DNA of 64,000 bases. Source: Zygnema cylindricum (Eukaryota; Streptophyta; Zygnematophyceae; Zygnematales; Zygnemataceae). Shown piece by piece: positions 47,343 through 59,592 of the stretch; the stretch's first letter is position 1; each line of letters opens with the position of its first letter. The stretch lies in assembly GCA_037447655.1 (NCBI GenBank), contig JBBHKE010003369.1, positions 1 through 64,000 of the forward strand, written 5' to 3'. The translations under genes were made by a program, and so were the position numbers. The notes beneath the pieces are model-generated. The model saw nothing but the letters and a program-made list of their open reading frames with translations. It made no database searches and was not told where the DNA came from.

Positions 47343-48330
47343 ATGGCTTTTGCCAATCCACCTCCAATAGGTTATGGGCCCGGCCATGCCACTTCTAATA
47401 CTATCTAGAAGTTTGAAGGCCAAAACTTCTATGATTGGTCATTTTCAACAATGCATTTTTTCAAACACGAGAATATTTTGGACCATTTTATAGGAATTTC
47501 AAAACCTCTTACCCTTTCCTCTACTAATACACCAACAGAGAAAGCTACAAAAGAGTTGGCAAAAGCTACATGGAAACAAAAGGATGAAGATGCGCACGCT
47601 CCCTTAGTGATGTCACTTACTACCAAGCGCACTTGTCTTATTTGTGGCGCCTCCTCTTTCACCAACGCTTAAAGTCGTCTTCAAGCAACTTACATTCAAA
47701 CTGGATGGGCAGCTCGCCGAATTCAAAAACGAGCGTTTTTTAACTCCATGAAAAAGCCAACGGAATCCATGCAAGATTCGATTAGCACAGTCTAATTGTC
47801 GGCCGGAAAGTGCGCCATGATAGGCGTGCATCTTTCCGACGAGGACCTCTCTTCTACCCTTTTGGGAGGCCTCCCTGAAACATTTTTCCCTTTCATTTTC
47901 TCGTTTGACAATCTAGACCAATCCATTCCTTTTCACTCCTTTTGTACAAAACTTTTCATGAACAGACAAAACTTCTCTCTTTTTCTGCTCCAAATCTCTC
48001 TCATGCGAATGCTTTTCTTGCTAAAAATCAGAAAACTAACTCGGGGGGGTGCAGCGTTTGTTTTGGGCTTACTACAAAACAAAAGGACACTCTGTTGAAG
48101 AATGGAAAAAATTGGCGGGGCGAAAAGCAGCCGAGGCTTCCAATCCCCTTAAAAATGGAGGGAATGCGAACGTTGCCTATGCCACCCCACCAGTTCTTCC
48201 CACCCCGGCACTCCCTCCACACCCTTCTTTCCCTCCAAAATTTCCTTATACTCACCATAATTCCCCTTCTCCATCCCTCCCACAATCTTCTAACGCCGCA
48301 GCGCCCTATGCCTCTTAAAACTCTGTTAAC
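47343..48330 (+). pseudogene. gag of copia element I
   Basis: ATG at 47343-47345, MAFANPPPIGYGPGHAT, so the primer-binding site is inside the coding frame as in other families. Then KFEGQNFYDW, and a UBN2-like region (RRIQKRAFFNSMKKPTESMQ, LSDEDLSSTLLGGLPETF) at about 47720-47890. A zinc-knuckle-like CSVCFG...GHS follows near 48050, with the last Cys replaced. A Pro-rich tail (48180-48310) comes next. Several stops and shifts. Confidence 0.78.
47371..47381 (+). promoter_or_regulatory. Primer-binding site of I, half-tRNA type
   Basis: GTTATGGGCCC, 28 bases after the gag ATG. Same core as in the other copia families of this window. Confidence 0.7.
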
Positions 48331-48499
48331 CTTCCTTCGTCGACCCCTTTCTCCCCACATTTTCCCTCTAATTATCCCACTCTAGTAGCCTCCACTTTTG
48401 TCCTCCCTCCCTTATCAAAATTTGGATATGGCAATGTTGCCCATCATATCCTAAATCGTGTCACTACGGATACTCAATTTCCACAAGGGTACGCTTTTC

Positions 48500-49279
48500 T
48501 ATCTCAAACCCTGACAATTGGCTAGTAGATTGTGATACTAGTCACCACCTTTCACCACAATCTGATTGGTTCACTCACCTTTTTCCTTTATCATCTCCTA
48601 TGTAGGTTTGCTTAGGAGATGACCTCATTCTATTGGCTACTCATTCTGGCAACGTAAACGTCCCTAATGTGTCTATTCACATTCGCAACATACTTTTTGT
48701 TCTTGGTCTAGTTAGGAATCTATTTTCTGTTCAAGTCGCCACTAATGACGGCTTAAAAGCTGAATTTATTAATGATAAAGAAATGTTTCTTGATAGAAAA
48801 GACAATTGTACTGTAGGTTTTGGCGTAGCACAAGATTCTATGTATGTCTTACAATCGTATAGTACGCCAAAGACATTTGCTTTATGTGTTAGAGTAGAAA
48901 GTTTTCCACTTTGACATTTAAGATATGGTCATTTAAATAGCGAAAGTTTGCGTACTTTGCCATATCTTGTAACCGAAATAACTTCGTTTTTTAACAAATC
49001 TTTGGATTTTTGTCACAGTTGCGTGTAAGGACAAATGTCGTGTCACTCATTTCCCACTAACACTACAGTCATCACTAAACCACTTGCACTTTCTACATAC
49101 GAACCTATGTGGTCCCATGCGAACGCGTAGCTACATTGGATCCCTTTATTTTGTCACTTTCATTGACCACCCCACTCGTTTTTCACACGTGTATCCAATT
49201 TGTCATAAATCTGACGCTTTTGCACAATTCAAGAATGTAAGGCGTTGGCAGAAAATTTTCACAACAAGCGAATCAAGGT
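48500..49279 (+). pseudogene. pol of I, protease to early integrase, then interrupted
   Basis: Protease motif WLVDCDTSHHLS near 48520 (DCDT for the usual DSGA), RNILFVLGLVRNLFSV at ~48690-48740, GAG-pre (RYGHLNSESLRTLP), then HTNLCGPM and FVTFIDHPTRFSHV at 49090-49190. The reading ends at 49279 where a B-type LTR begins; no continuation was found after that LTR, so the rest of pol is lost. Confidence 0.8.
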
Positions 49280-51283
49280 TGCAACTCTGAGACCTCCATA
49301 GGTCCTCAGAGTAGGCAGCTCACACGAAGCCTCTAGGATAACCGTGACCCCTTTGTGTTTCATCAAGAATAAGTGTCACCCTGACAAACAAAAAACTCTG
49401 ACCACCTTCAACCTTGTAAAGGAAAGACTCCCCTGAGTCTATATCAAAAAGATTCTCTGAATTTGCTCCCTTGGGCAGTAAATTATGGTAGGTCAAAAAT
49501 GACCTTTATATTTAGAAGCTCTCCTAGAGAGTGGTACCTAATTATCACGAAGTCTTGGTTTGCCTACTCACGACTACCTACTACTGCTGGGTATCGAGGA
49601 CCATTTACCGATTTTTGATATATATCGAATTTCACGTACCTGATAATCGATATATCGAATTTCAAATCATCGCGATAAATTGCCGATATATCGTATCGTC
49701 AATATATCAAAGCTTCTTAAAAGAAAAAAAATCTAGCTAGTCGATTCTCGAAAGAAGAGAAGGACATTTGTCAAAGTGGTGGAGGATGTTTTTTATTATC
49801 ACGGAAACTGCGAATCGGAAACTGTAAATAGATTGATTGAGAACCTAATTAATTGATAATTGATTAGATGCGGGTGCTAGAAATATGTGCCGCTGCAGCC
49901 AGAACCAGTGCTACTGCAGATGCTAGTACTAGCTACTGCTGCTGCCAATAGAACTAGTTGCTGCCAATAAAACTAGTTGCTGGCAGTGCTACTACGGCAG
50001 GTAATACTAGCTACTGCTACTCCAACTAATAAAAATAAGAATAAGATTTTACAATTTGTACACTTCAAAAATAAATTAGTAATAATAAGAATAAAAGTTC
50101 ACATTTCATGCACTTTAAAAAATATTAATTAAAACTCACATGTTGTATACTTCCAAAAATGATTAATAAATATAAGAATAAAATATCACATTTTATACAT
50201 TTCATAAAATATTGAATAAAAATAATAATAATAATTCTTATTTTGTTCACTTCAAAAATTAATAAATAAAAGTAATAATATAAATCCATGCCTAAAATGA
50301 ACAGTCTGCATTTTTTTTTTCATATCATACTTTGACTAAATTAGCGTGGGTTTCAAGTTTTCATATGTGATGTTCTGTTCTATAGTACTTACTAAATAAG
50401 TAACTATATGAATTAGTATTACAGTATTAATACTTTTTTGTCGGTTACATTTTGTGGCATTACATTTTAAGTGACGGAACGAAAATCACGTCATACGTCG
50501 CGTTTCAGAAAAATTGTCGTTATCCCTTAAAAAACATATTAAATAGAAAATTTATTTCATAAAAAGCATCATATCGTGATATATATCGCGATAATTTATG
50601 TTGGTCGCGGTACGATATATCGAGGACTTTCCTCAATTGATATTCGATATATCGAATATCAAAATTATCGCGATATGAAACTACTCGATACCCAACACTT
50701 CTACCTACTACTAAACCCTAGTCCAATAGGAACACTAAATAGTACAATAAGGTACAATGGGGGATGTACTTATTGTACGTCTATTGTACGACATAGTCTA
50801 CAAGGTAACACCTCTCAAATTGGGAGCCATGGTTCCTCCTCCCAACTTCTCCAGTATCAAATAATCCGGTGCCACGTGGCACCGCGTGCCGCTAACTCCG
50901 AATGCCGCCAAAAGCTCACTTCGACTGGCGGCTACAATGTTGGTCGTCCGATCAAAGACATACTTTACACGGTTCAGATTCGCGTACGTGCATAAATTGT
51001 TCCTCTTCGTTAGTTTGGTGTTAATTAACCGTTTCGTTAATGTTTGTATATCTTTGAAATCCGTCACGTGTATCTTTTTGTAAAGCCTTAAAGGTTAAGG
51101 CGCCTAGCTATATATAATCCAGAGGTCGAAGGTTCAAATTCGGACTTAGGTAACATTTTAGTAAAATGTCATCTATTTCAAAATCTGCCACTTTCTAAAT
51201 ATGGAGGAAGCCATGGTGTGCGTTTGATCCTCATTCTCTCTCTTTATAGTATCAGTATATAAATAAGGGAACTGCATTCGCCT
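49280..51283 (-). mobile_element. Family B LTR (second copy), split by a hAT-type element
   Basis: Starts TGCAACTCTGAGACC and follows the B LTR of D2 to about 51283, where similarity fades, so its outer end appears truncated. A tRNA-like T-arm word (AGGTTCAAATTCGGAC) lies near 51130-51146. The insert at 49582-50700 splits it. Confidence 0.8.
49582..50700. mobile_element. Non-autonomous hAT-type transposon 1
   Basis: 1,119 bp with inverted ends TACTGCTGGGTATCGAG and CTCGATACCCAACACTT, and a perfect 8-bp duplication CTACCTAC (49574-49581, 50701-50708). The B LTR near 37740 gives the empty site. Subterminal DNA is full of CGATATATCG-type palindromes. No transposase is encoded. Inside are a CTGCTGCCAATA repeat (49930-49990) and about five ~50-bp AT-rich units (50045-50290). 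Confidence 0.88.
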
Positions 51284-51952
51284 TCAGGGAAATCCTTATA
51301 TAGGCGTCGTGTCTGTCTCGATTTTTTTCTGTCACACGGCCGTACCGCGGGCACAATGTAGCACTACTGCACGTCGCGGTTCAAACTGCAGTACTGTGGC
51401 ACATTTCTACCCTGCAACCCGCCCGCTAGCATAATTCTATACTGCCGCCGGCTGGCCTAATTCTACGCCGCCAGGTGGCGTGATTCTACGGTGCCGCCCG
51501 GTGGTGTGATTCTTCGTTGCCGCCAGGTGGCATGATTATACGCTGCCGCTTGGTGGCGTAATTCTACGCTTGCCCACCGTCGCTGTACATAGTGTCGCAC
51601 AGCTGGCGTAATATATCATTGCCACCGTCGGTGTACAAACCGCCATACTACTAACGTAATATAACGTTGCCAAGCGTCAGTGTACAGAACCCTAGACCGT
51701 TGGCACAATGTACACCGCGAATCATTATTAGTGTCAATAACTCTTATTTGGGTTATTAAAATTTTGATTTCTTTCCTCAAATAGGATACATGATTTTAGT
51801 TTTTCCTTGATGTTAATTAAGGTACCGTACAAAATAGCATAAAAAACGAAAGTACAATAAAATCTAAATAGCGTGGTGTACGGTTGATGTCAGACCGTAC
51901 ATAAATGTACCTTTTCAAGTGAATATATTACAAAATAATAATAAAATCAGAT
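51284..51952. repeat. GC-richer segment with ~26-bp minisatellite
   Basis: About five to six units near 51430-51575 contain GATTCTACG and TGCCGCCAGGTGGC, with more diverged copies up to 51720. The rest shows nothing recognisable. Confidence 0.7.
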
Positions 51953-53750
51953 TGTAACAGGATCTCCTACCTCTCAAAAAATCCCATTACTACAAACAAT
52001 CCCAACCACACATTATACACATTGGAAAATACACATCCACATTGGACCACACTCGCATAAGGATAAACTTAAAATTAGAAGAAGCTTCTAACCACATAAC
52101 ATTAGCTTGGTCTCTTGCCCTCGTGGCTCAACCCTTCTTATTAAAGTGTTTTCCACTACTCTCCACTCTTAATAATTCTATCTCCTAACTACTAAAACAC
52201 TATTTAGTTAGTAAGAGATTTCAATGCAAAAATGCCTTTTCTCCAATTTGGTATTAATCGTGCAGGACCAAGATCAGTCGGAATTTCCACAAACTTTCCC
52301 AAAGGAAAAAATGTCTACTCTCCTCTTACACTTCACTATTTATTAGTGTTGGGTATCGGGTAAATACATATCGCTATAATCTCGATATTCGATATATGGA
52401 ATATCGATCGAGCAAGATCCTCGATATATCGTACCGAGACCAACTTAAATTATCGCGATATATATCGTGATATATAGTATTTTTTAAATTTAATTTTTTA
52501 ATTTTTTATATAATATGTTATTTTAGCGAAAAAGTCAAATTGTCTAATACGCCACGTACGCCGTGATTTTCGTTCCGTGACTTAAAGGTAGACGCCGCAA
52601 AATGTAACCGACAAAAAAATACTAATTCTGAAATTCTAATGATTAATTATTTGGGGTTTGATTACACGAGGAGGTCTCTGTAATAGTACGGACAACAAAA
52701 TTTATGTATTACAGAGGCCTCGGGTATATCGCATATCTTTTGTCAAAATTTTTTACATACGTGTTCTGATATGAGTGGTTCCACGTAAGCTGACTACCAA
52801 ATCTAAAAAAATCATTGAATATTTGGAAACCGTCCTTTTTCGTCTGGAAAATCGTACCTACGTATGATGTACGTGTACTTCACAAGTGTACCTCATCAAT
52901 GTACTTCAGAGATCTCCTTCACCGTATTTCTTTCCGGCAAAGATTTTACAGTCACTTTGTCCGAAGTCACGAGACTTTGAAAACCTGTGGGATTTTTTTT
53001 TTTTTTTTAATTTTTTAAGCTTCGATATATCGACGATACGATATATCGGAGATATAGCGCGATTATTTGAAATTCGATATACCGAAGCGATATATCGATT
53101 ATCGGGTACCTGAAATTCGATATATATCGAATATCTTTAAACGGTCCTCAATACCCAACACAACTATTTATCCATCATCGCCCTGGACTAGCCAGGCCAG
53201 AGTCAACGCTCCGTTTTAACAAGTTTTTTTTCAGGGCCAATCGTTGATCAACAAAAACTCAGACTTAGCAATGCAAAAATGTGCGAAATCTCTTACTAAC
53301 TACTTAGCACTTTACTAACCAATCAAACGTTACGTTTCACTACTTAACATTTACGTGTAAAAGTGCGCGCCAAACGAAACGCTACTTCGCACGATCGTGC
53401 GTCACAAATTTCGCACGCGAAACTTCCTCCAAAATTCCTTTAAGTGAAAGTGAATTTTCGTACTAAAATTTATATGAAACGAATCACCATGCATATTAAA
53501 CGTTTCGTTAGAACTTTATGAAACGTACACGCGAAATTTCGGTACTAATTTGACCCTTAACCTATTTCAATGATACCCACTTGTTATTTAGACCCCACGC
53601 TATCACCTAAATACACTGATCGCTATAACTTTTAAAGTATAACTCCAAATAGCGTGATTCTTTCGCGGACGTCTACCAAATCTAGTAATCTATAATCATA
53701 ACACCTAAATAACCTTTTATAAACAAGTTCGATCCGCTATTACTGTTACA
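51953..53750 (-). repeat. 3' LTR of the gypsy element, split by a hAT-type element
   Basis: About 970 bp without the insert at 52344-53163. The region 53493-53750 aligns with 55498-55730 (TTTGACCCTTAAC, ATTACTG), showing the pair. Confidence 0.78.
52344..53163. mobile_element. Non-autonomous hAT-type transposon 2
   Basis: 820 bp, ends TAGTGTTGGGTATCGGG and CAATACCCAACACAA, perfect 8-bp duplication CTATTTAT (52336-52343, 53164-53171). Its interior matches element 1 in inverted orientation (TTTTCGTTCCGTGACTTAAA here; ACGGAACGAAAATCACG there), so both belong to one family. No transposase. Confidence 0.88.
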
Positions 53751-53798
53751 TCATCCCCTCCTTATTTTAAACTGACCTCAATTAAAACACCTTTAATT

Positions 53799-55440
53799 CT
53801 AAAGACGAAGTTCTTTATTATTATCCCTCCAAAACCTATGTAAAAACTCAGAATTTTTATCCTCTAAAGTCAACTCATCCTCAGGCCTTCCTAGATAATG
53901 CACTTGCCAGAATATAGTATCGCCGACCTTGAACCGTTGACCAACCCAATCTATTACCCATCTGTGGACTTCTGGTTTTATAACTTTTTGAGGGATCCAA
54001 TTCCAATTCTCCTTCAACTAGTCGAATATTCGTTGGTTTCAACTGGCTGATGTGTATCGCTGGATGAATTTTTGTTGAAGGCAAAAAGTCCAATTTGGCA
54101 GCAACTGATGATATCATTTCGATTACAGTATATGGTCCAATGTACTTAGGAGCAAATTTCTCCGTAGGATCCGATTGTCCCTCGATATTGCACCTATAAT
54201 GAGTTGTAGAAAGCCAAACCTTGTCACGTGTGCGAAACACCCAATCACCCCGTTTGCGGTTAGCATTTAACTCTTGCTTCTTTTGTGCCTCCAATAATGC
54301 ATCCTGGACAGTTTTCCAAACTATTTGAACGTATTCCCAAAACTCTGTTCCATAACCTCTATTCTCTTGAGTGACCCCTTTTATTAAGTCTAATGCTTCT
54401 CTAGGTTGGTATCTGTATGCAACTTTAAATGGTGAGAATCCTGTACTAGCATGTTTACACGAATTGTATGCAAATTCCATTTATGGCGGTTTAGATTCCC
54501 ATGTGTTTTGAACTCCAGTGCAAACAATCCTAAGCATTTCCTCTAGTGGACATCCTTTATGTCTGTCCATCTGTCTGAGGATGATAAGCGGTACTCATTT
54601 TCAATTCAGAGCCTGAATTTTGCTATAATTCTTTCCAAAAAGCAGATGTAATTTGGAATCTCTATCACTGACTATAGATAGAGGGACTCCATCATGTCTG
54701 ACCACATTGTCAAAATATAACTTTGTAATATCTACAACTTAATGAGTGATTTTGCTAGGGATAAAGATAGCCATTTTATTGAACCTATCGACTACGACCA
54801 TGATATGTCATTCCTTTTAGATGTAGCAGGCAACCTGACAATAAAATCCATACTGACTGATTCCCACGGTCTTTCGGGGATATCCAAAGGTTTTAAGAGA
54901 CCTGTAGGTTTTTGGGTACTAGGTTTATTCCGTTGGCAAAGGACACAACTTTCCACGTGTTTTGATACCTCTTTTGCCATCCCAGGCCAAAACAATCTAC
55001 TTTGCAATCGACTAAGAGTTTTATCTCGACCTAGATGTCCTAAATGCTCATAAGTCTCCCGTAAAATTTGTTTTCTTAAGTCTCCCACTTCAGGAATGCA
55101 TAATCTATCCCCAATTTGCAAACACAATAAACCATCGTCTAGTCTAAGTTTTTTGACATGCCTCTCATTCAATGGATCTGAATTCCCTCCCGAAATATTT
55201 TTGCAAATCACAGCAAAATAAAGATCTTTATCATAACCATTTTTGACAGTATCTAAAAACAAGTCATCTTGAACCATAACACTTATTTCAAAACATCTAC
55301 TTAAAGGATCTGCGACTACATTTATCTTCCCAAGAATATGTTTGACATTAAATTTGAAATATGCTAATTTTTGCATCCACCTAACCAGTTTGAAAATCAT
55401 AATATGTGCATCCCTTAAACTTTGTAAACAAGAGAGTGTT
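53799..55440 (-). pseudogene. gypsy pol: RNase H end, integrase, chromodomain
   Basis: 55400-54792: RNase H tail (HILGKINVVADPLSR), then the integrase HHCC zinc region (HLGHLGRDKTLSRL...CVLCQRNK) and the first catalytic region SMDFIVRLP. The core between 54790 and 54480 is broken but keeps VSDRDSK. 54480-53881: integrase C-terminus (EFAYNSCKHASTGFSPFKV, KYIGPYTVI). 54017-53799, in another frame: FWQVHYLGRPEDELTLED, a chromodomain-like end. The chromodomain is typical of plant chromoviruses and targets integration to marked chromatin. Stops and shifts make it inactive. Confidence 0.87.
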
Positions 55441-55774
55441 TTATTATAACAATGAACTGAAATTCTTTATTATGCAAATAACAACGCCATTACTTTATTA
55501 AACGTACGCCTAAAATTTCGCTACTAATTTGACCCTTAACACGCTACAACGAACACTCATTTGTTATTTTGACCTCGCGCTTTCGCCTAAACACCCAAAT
55601 CGCTCTAACTTTTTAAATTCAACTCCAATTCCTGCAATTCTTTCATGAATGTCTACTAATTTCATAATTTTATGTTCTAAACTCTTAAATACCCATTTAT
55701 GAATAAGCTCAACACCTTATTACTGCTACACCCTCCCCCCACGTGTTGCGCGCTCCGTGGGACAGGAGAGGCCA

Positions 55775-55792
55775 GGGGGGGGGGGGGGGGGG
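55775..55792 (+). repeat. Run of 18 G
   Basis: Uninterrupted poly-G just outside the gypsy 5' LTR; quadruplex-prone and possibly an assembly inaccuracy in length. Confidence 0.9.
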
Positions 55793-55899
55793 AGATTCTC
55801 CTATGATTTATCGTATGACTTGTCCCACGATTTATAGTAGTGCATCCGTACGAAGGCCCACCTTTTACAAAATATCAGGATAGTTTTCGTTGGTCTCGG

Positions 55900-55989
55900 A
55901 GCAATATAACAATCCCTCTAATTATTCGATATTTCAGATATAAAATATTAAATTTATCGCGATAATTTTTCACCCAATACACAACACTA
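55900..55989 (-). repeat. End fragment of a hAT-type element (putative)
   Basis: ATTATTCGATATTTC, TTTATCGCGATAATTT and the terminal CCCAATACACAACACTA resemble the ends of the two hAT-type elements. No matching second end was found. Confidence 0.4.
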
Positions 55990-58469
55990 CACTAGTACTA
56001 GTCGATGTAGCCTGCGTTCACGTAGTCTGTGTTTGAACATGTGAAAACAAGTTTGCTTGAATTTCGTTCGTCTTTATTACTCGGAATCAAATATGAGTGC
56101 GTTTTTTTCTGTTGATGCACTAACTTTCACTTGTGGACACTTTTATTTGACACTCTTTCTGTACGATTGTACGAGATAATGATAAATGTTATTACGAAAT
56201 GACACATTCATACTTAATAATTTTTCAAAACCGACCAAATTACTAAACTAAAGTTATTGACGCTGATGAAACCGTACCTATCTTAACGTAAAGAAAAATT
56301 CGTATTGTTACATTTTAGTTTCGATTGTCAAATATTTGGGTCGCGAAAATAGTGTTATTTACAGTGAACATTACTTTACTTTTCTGTGCTAAGTAGTGAA
56401 AGGCGATTGTGGCATTATGTTTTTTGAAGTGTTGTGTATTGGCAAAAATTTATCACGATAACACCGATACTAATAGTTATCGATTATCAAGCTTTCAAGG
56501 GTCCACATATATCGCTCCCGACACGAACAAAATATTTATCGGTGATAAGTGGAAAAACATAGTACGCTATACAACAATACTTTATATTACATTGAAATAA
56601 TGTCATGCCGTAAGACGTCGGTGGGTAATATCACTTGGGACCATACTAATTGATTCATATGCAGCATGATATGTTCATACATAGACGTACAGCTCGAGGT
56701 ACGGACAGGATGAGGGTCGGAGCATACTCGGTACGACATCGGAGGACAAGAACACAACGGCTCCGAATCTAACTAATGTCAAAAGTCATGAACCCTCATA
56801 GGTTCATGCATTATTATTTCTCAGTTTAGGGAGGGCTTTTATCCTCGAGGTTAGATGTATGGCATTCCGAGGCTGCCACGCAGCGGCCGGCGGCCGTCTC
56901 CAGAAACTGGCAGGGTTGGAAACTTGCATGCTCAAAGACATATATGAAGTACTGTGGCCGTACAGTTAGGATAAGCATAAGATAAATACCGTTTGGCATT
57001 ATAGAAGCATTTACTAATTAAACACGGGAATCCGACATTAGAAGTTTGTCGTTTTCTGGCAGGCATTTTTCTCGAGATTTGTCGAATTGTTTAATAGTTA
57101 GGGTTTCATCTAAGTATTTTAGTGATAGACTACTTTCGAGTTAGGGTTTCTAAAAGGGCCCATAGTTTGATGCGTGTGAAATGTCTTTGAGCTCCATATT
57201 TTCTCTTGTATCAAGTCCTTACATAATCTACTGGCGCAAGCCTGCCTGCAAGGTTTCCCTCTAGATTGTTGTCTACTTGCTGTGGCATGTGACTTGCGTT
57301 CTATAGACTTTGTGGTTTCTTGTTGTTGAGAGCGTTGACTGTACAGGTTGGATCTCCTCCTGTCTGGTTGTGTGGGAATACCGGCTATCTCTGCTCCTTC
57401 GTCCAGTTAAGAAAGGGTTTTGATCCGCTGGTTGGACTCGTGTATGGAATATTAAAGACTTCAGGGCCTTGTGGCCACTGTCGCAAATATTCCCGTGTTT
57501 AATTTGTTACTGTTTTTTGAAATTTGTGTTCTGCTTTATTTCAATTTCATTAGTATCTAGTTTGTTTTTGAGCGGTTGAATCTGAGATTCCTGAACTGTT
57601 TGGTATCGTATTCTCTTCTTTCTTCTTACCGGATTTACCCACTCAAAACACCTAGCAAACTTAAACCAATAAAAAACTTAAAAAAAAAAAACCTTCGAAA
57701 TATACATATAAATATATATATTAGGTTGCACGAATTATAACATCAAATTATTGTTGTTTTATAGACGGATAGAGCGTGGCATAGTGCTGATACGCGTGCC
57801 CCAACATGCTACTAACTAAGTTGATAATTGAGCTGTGAAGTTTCATCGACCTTTCGGAGTTGGATAGGAGTTGGAGCTCCACTGGGAGACATTCACATAA
57901 CCATACTGGGGTTATCGCTCTAAGGTGAGTAGTCGGGTCCTTGTGGGTGCAGGCGCGAAAGTAAGTTGATAAGTGCAATCGTTTAGGGGGATTTATACTC
58001 GACAGAAGAAAGTGCCTTCTGTTTGCATAGTTCATATTTTTCGCATTTTCTTTAATCAGAACGTGATTGGTTTTAAATAGCGGCTTCTTGTTTATTACAT
58101 CTAGCCTTGTTGTTCCTAGAGAGTTTCTTGTTTTATTACATCTGGCCATGTGGGCCTTGAATGGTTTCTTGTTTTATTAAATTTGGCCACAATTGGCCTT
58201 GTATATGTGACATGTTTCTTCTTGCTATCTTGAAGTGACTCATTGTGGTTTGCTTAGATTTGGCGGTGAACAGCCTTGCTAGGGGGGTTCACGATTAGAC
58301 TAACCTCGATGATACAGAATAGATCAAATCGTTGGGGGGTGTGCATGTTTGCGTGAATTTGAAGACTTCGTGTGTGGTGTGTTAGTAGATGTGGCAGTGG
58401 GCATTTGCACACTGACCTTGAGTAGGGTGTGGCACCTAGTTTCATTCAGATAGGACGACTGTCTTTTAT
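55990..58469. other. Unassigned DNA before the gag-like remnant
   Basis: Open frames (56409-56600, 57320-57502, 57748-58149) carry no recognisable motif. The right part may be LTR or leader of the next element, but no second copy is in the window to define it. Confidence 0.35.
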
Positions 58470-59592
58470 ATGCCAACAGACTGGAACAATTTACAATTTC
58501 CACCTGGTAGGAATAGAAGCTCAAGCCTTTACCGTGGACCGGACTGGGATTTGATTCCCGCCGGCTCACCTCCTGTCTTGTTCCTATGCCACAGTGCCCA
58601 GTCTCTGCTTACCGGTTCACCCGACTCTAGATCTGGTATTACCACCACATATAGATCTACATCATCTATCTCCTTGTCCTCTTCCCACAGCTGGGGGGAA
58701 GACTTAGACATAGACTCTCTTGATATTCAAGATCTCAATCTACCGCATTCGCTTTTTCCTTTGGGGAGAGTTTTACACACAAACTTCGGTCACCTTTGCG
58801 TGGACATGGCCTCGCCCATGGACACCAGAGGATGTAGAAATCAGCTTTGTTTTTTAGGTCTCAAGGAAATTATGTTCTTCTCAAACTTTTGCATGTTTTT
58901 TGATATCGATATGCGCGATCTCGCATTCTGGTATCAAGACTGTTATGATTTACGGGTTGTTTTTTTGTTACTTGGGCGATACCTGAAGGGATTTGCTCTA
59001 TCTCCACATACACGGAAATATGCGGCAATTTGTGTTATCACAGAAATGGCACCCGCATATTTTAGATCTTTAGCCATAACTGGCAGCCTAGTGATTTTTT
59101 TCCAAGCAGCGGTACCCGCAGTTTATGATTCTGTGGGTAACAAAATTTCACTTGAAATACCTGAGGTCCCTCATCAATTCGCTGTTGCAGCTCGGGTAGG
59201 CGATTGCGGCTCGCCAAGCAATGCTGGTCCCTCTAAGGGATCTGATATCATTTGTTTTCAGTTTATTACAGGAAGGGTACCAAATGCAGATTCCCGATCA
59301 AGTCAAAGAACTAATGAATTTTGAGCGTCGACCAGGCAAAACTGCCCCGGCATTGCGAGCACGTATTGAAACATTACGTGAAGCATTGCCTGGCCTCATG
59401 TCGGAAACAGAGGCAGTTCAAAAATTTGTGGGGCAATTCCCCACCCAATCTCGAGGTTTTATTCAAAGCCATGTGACTTAGGCATATGGCCTCAAAATTA
59501 CTTTCGAGAAAGCGGCAGAATATGCCTTAAGGTATGAAATGTAGACCAACTAGTGGGATGCTCATGAGCGACCTAAGTCTTCTCATAAATAT
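58470..59592 (+). pseudogene. Retroelement gag-like remnant (element J)
   Basis: A 284-codon frame from ATG 58470 to 59324, continued by a second frame 59221-59481, implies a frameshift in the overlap. The first part has a Ser-rich low-complexity region and hydrophobic helices, and I do not recognise it. The second part (MNFERRPGKTAPALRARIET, LREALPGLMSETEAVQKFVG) reads like the C-terminal helices of a Ty3-type gag capsid. A tRNA-T-arm-like word (CTGGGATTTGATTCCCG) lies at ~58548-58564. The region ends where an A-type LTR begins at 59593. Confidence 0.45.

Larger units (their letters stand above)
45924..47370 (+). repeat. LTR region between elements E and I
   Basis: Bounded by the purine tract of E on the left and the primer site of I on the right, so it should hold the E 3' LTR and/or I 5' LTR; the boundary between them was not resolved. 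Promoter-like words (GCAATATTTG then ATTTGTCTTTTGC) occur at 46225-46280. A purine-rich tract with a pyrimidine-rich arm that could fold back lies at 46378-46565. Confidence 0.55.
51953..55730 (-). mobile_element. Ty3/gypsy chromovirus remnant
   Basis: Minus strand. 5' LTR fragment about 55445-55730, joined by a deletion to RNase H-integrase-chromodomain sequence (55440-53799), then the purine tract AAGGAGGGGATGA (complement of 53751-53763) and the 3' LTR 51953-53750. LTR ends TGTAACAG...CTGTTACA are inverted repeats. gag, protease and most of RT are missing. Flanks CAGAT and CCCTC do not match. Confidence 0.83.

Noticed and set aside
45924-47370. Single complete LTR between E and I
   Set aside because: No second copy and no clear TG...CA ends; it may be two LTRs, so only a region is reported.
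55775-55792. Poly-G as a telomere or origin signal
   Set aside because: A simple homopolymer without telomere repeats; length may be a sequencing artefact.
57320-58149. Short frames as host genes
   Set aside because: No motif, no conserved neighbour, and lengths expected by chance.
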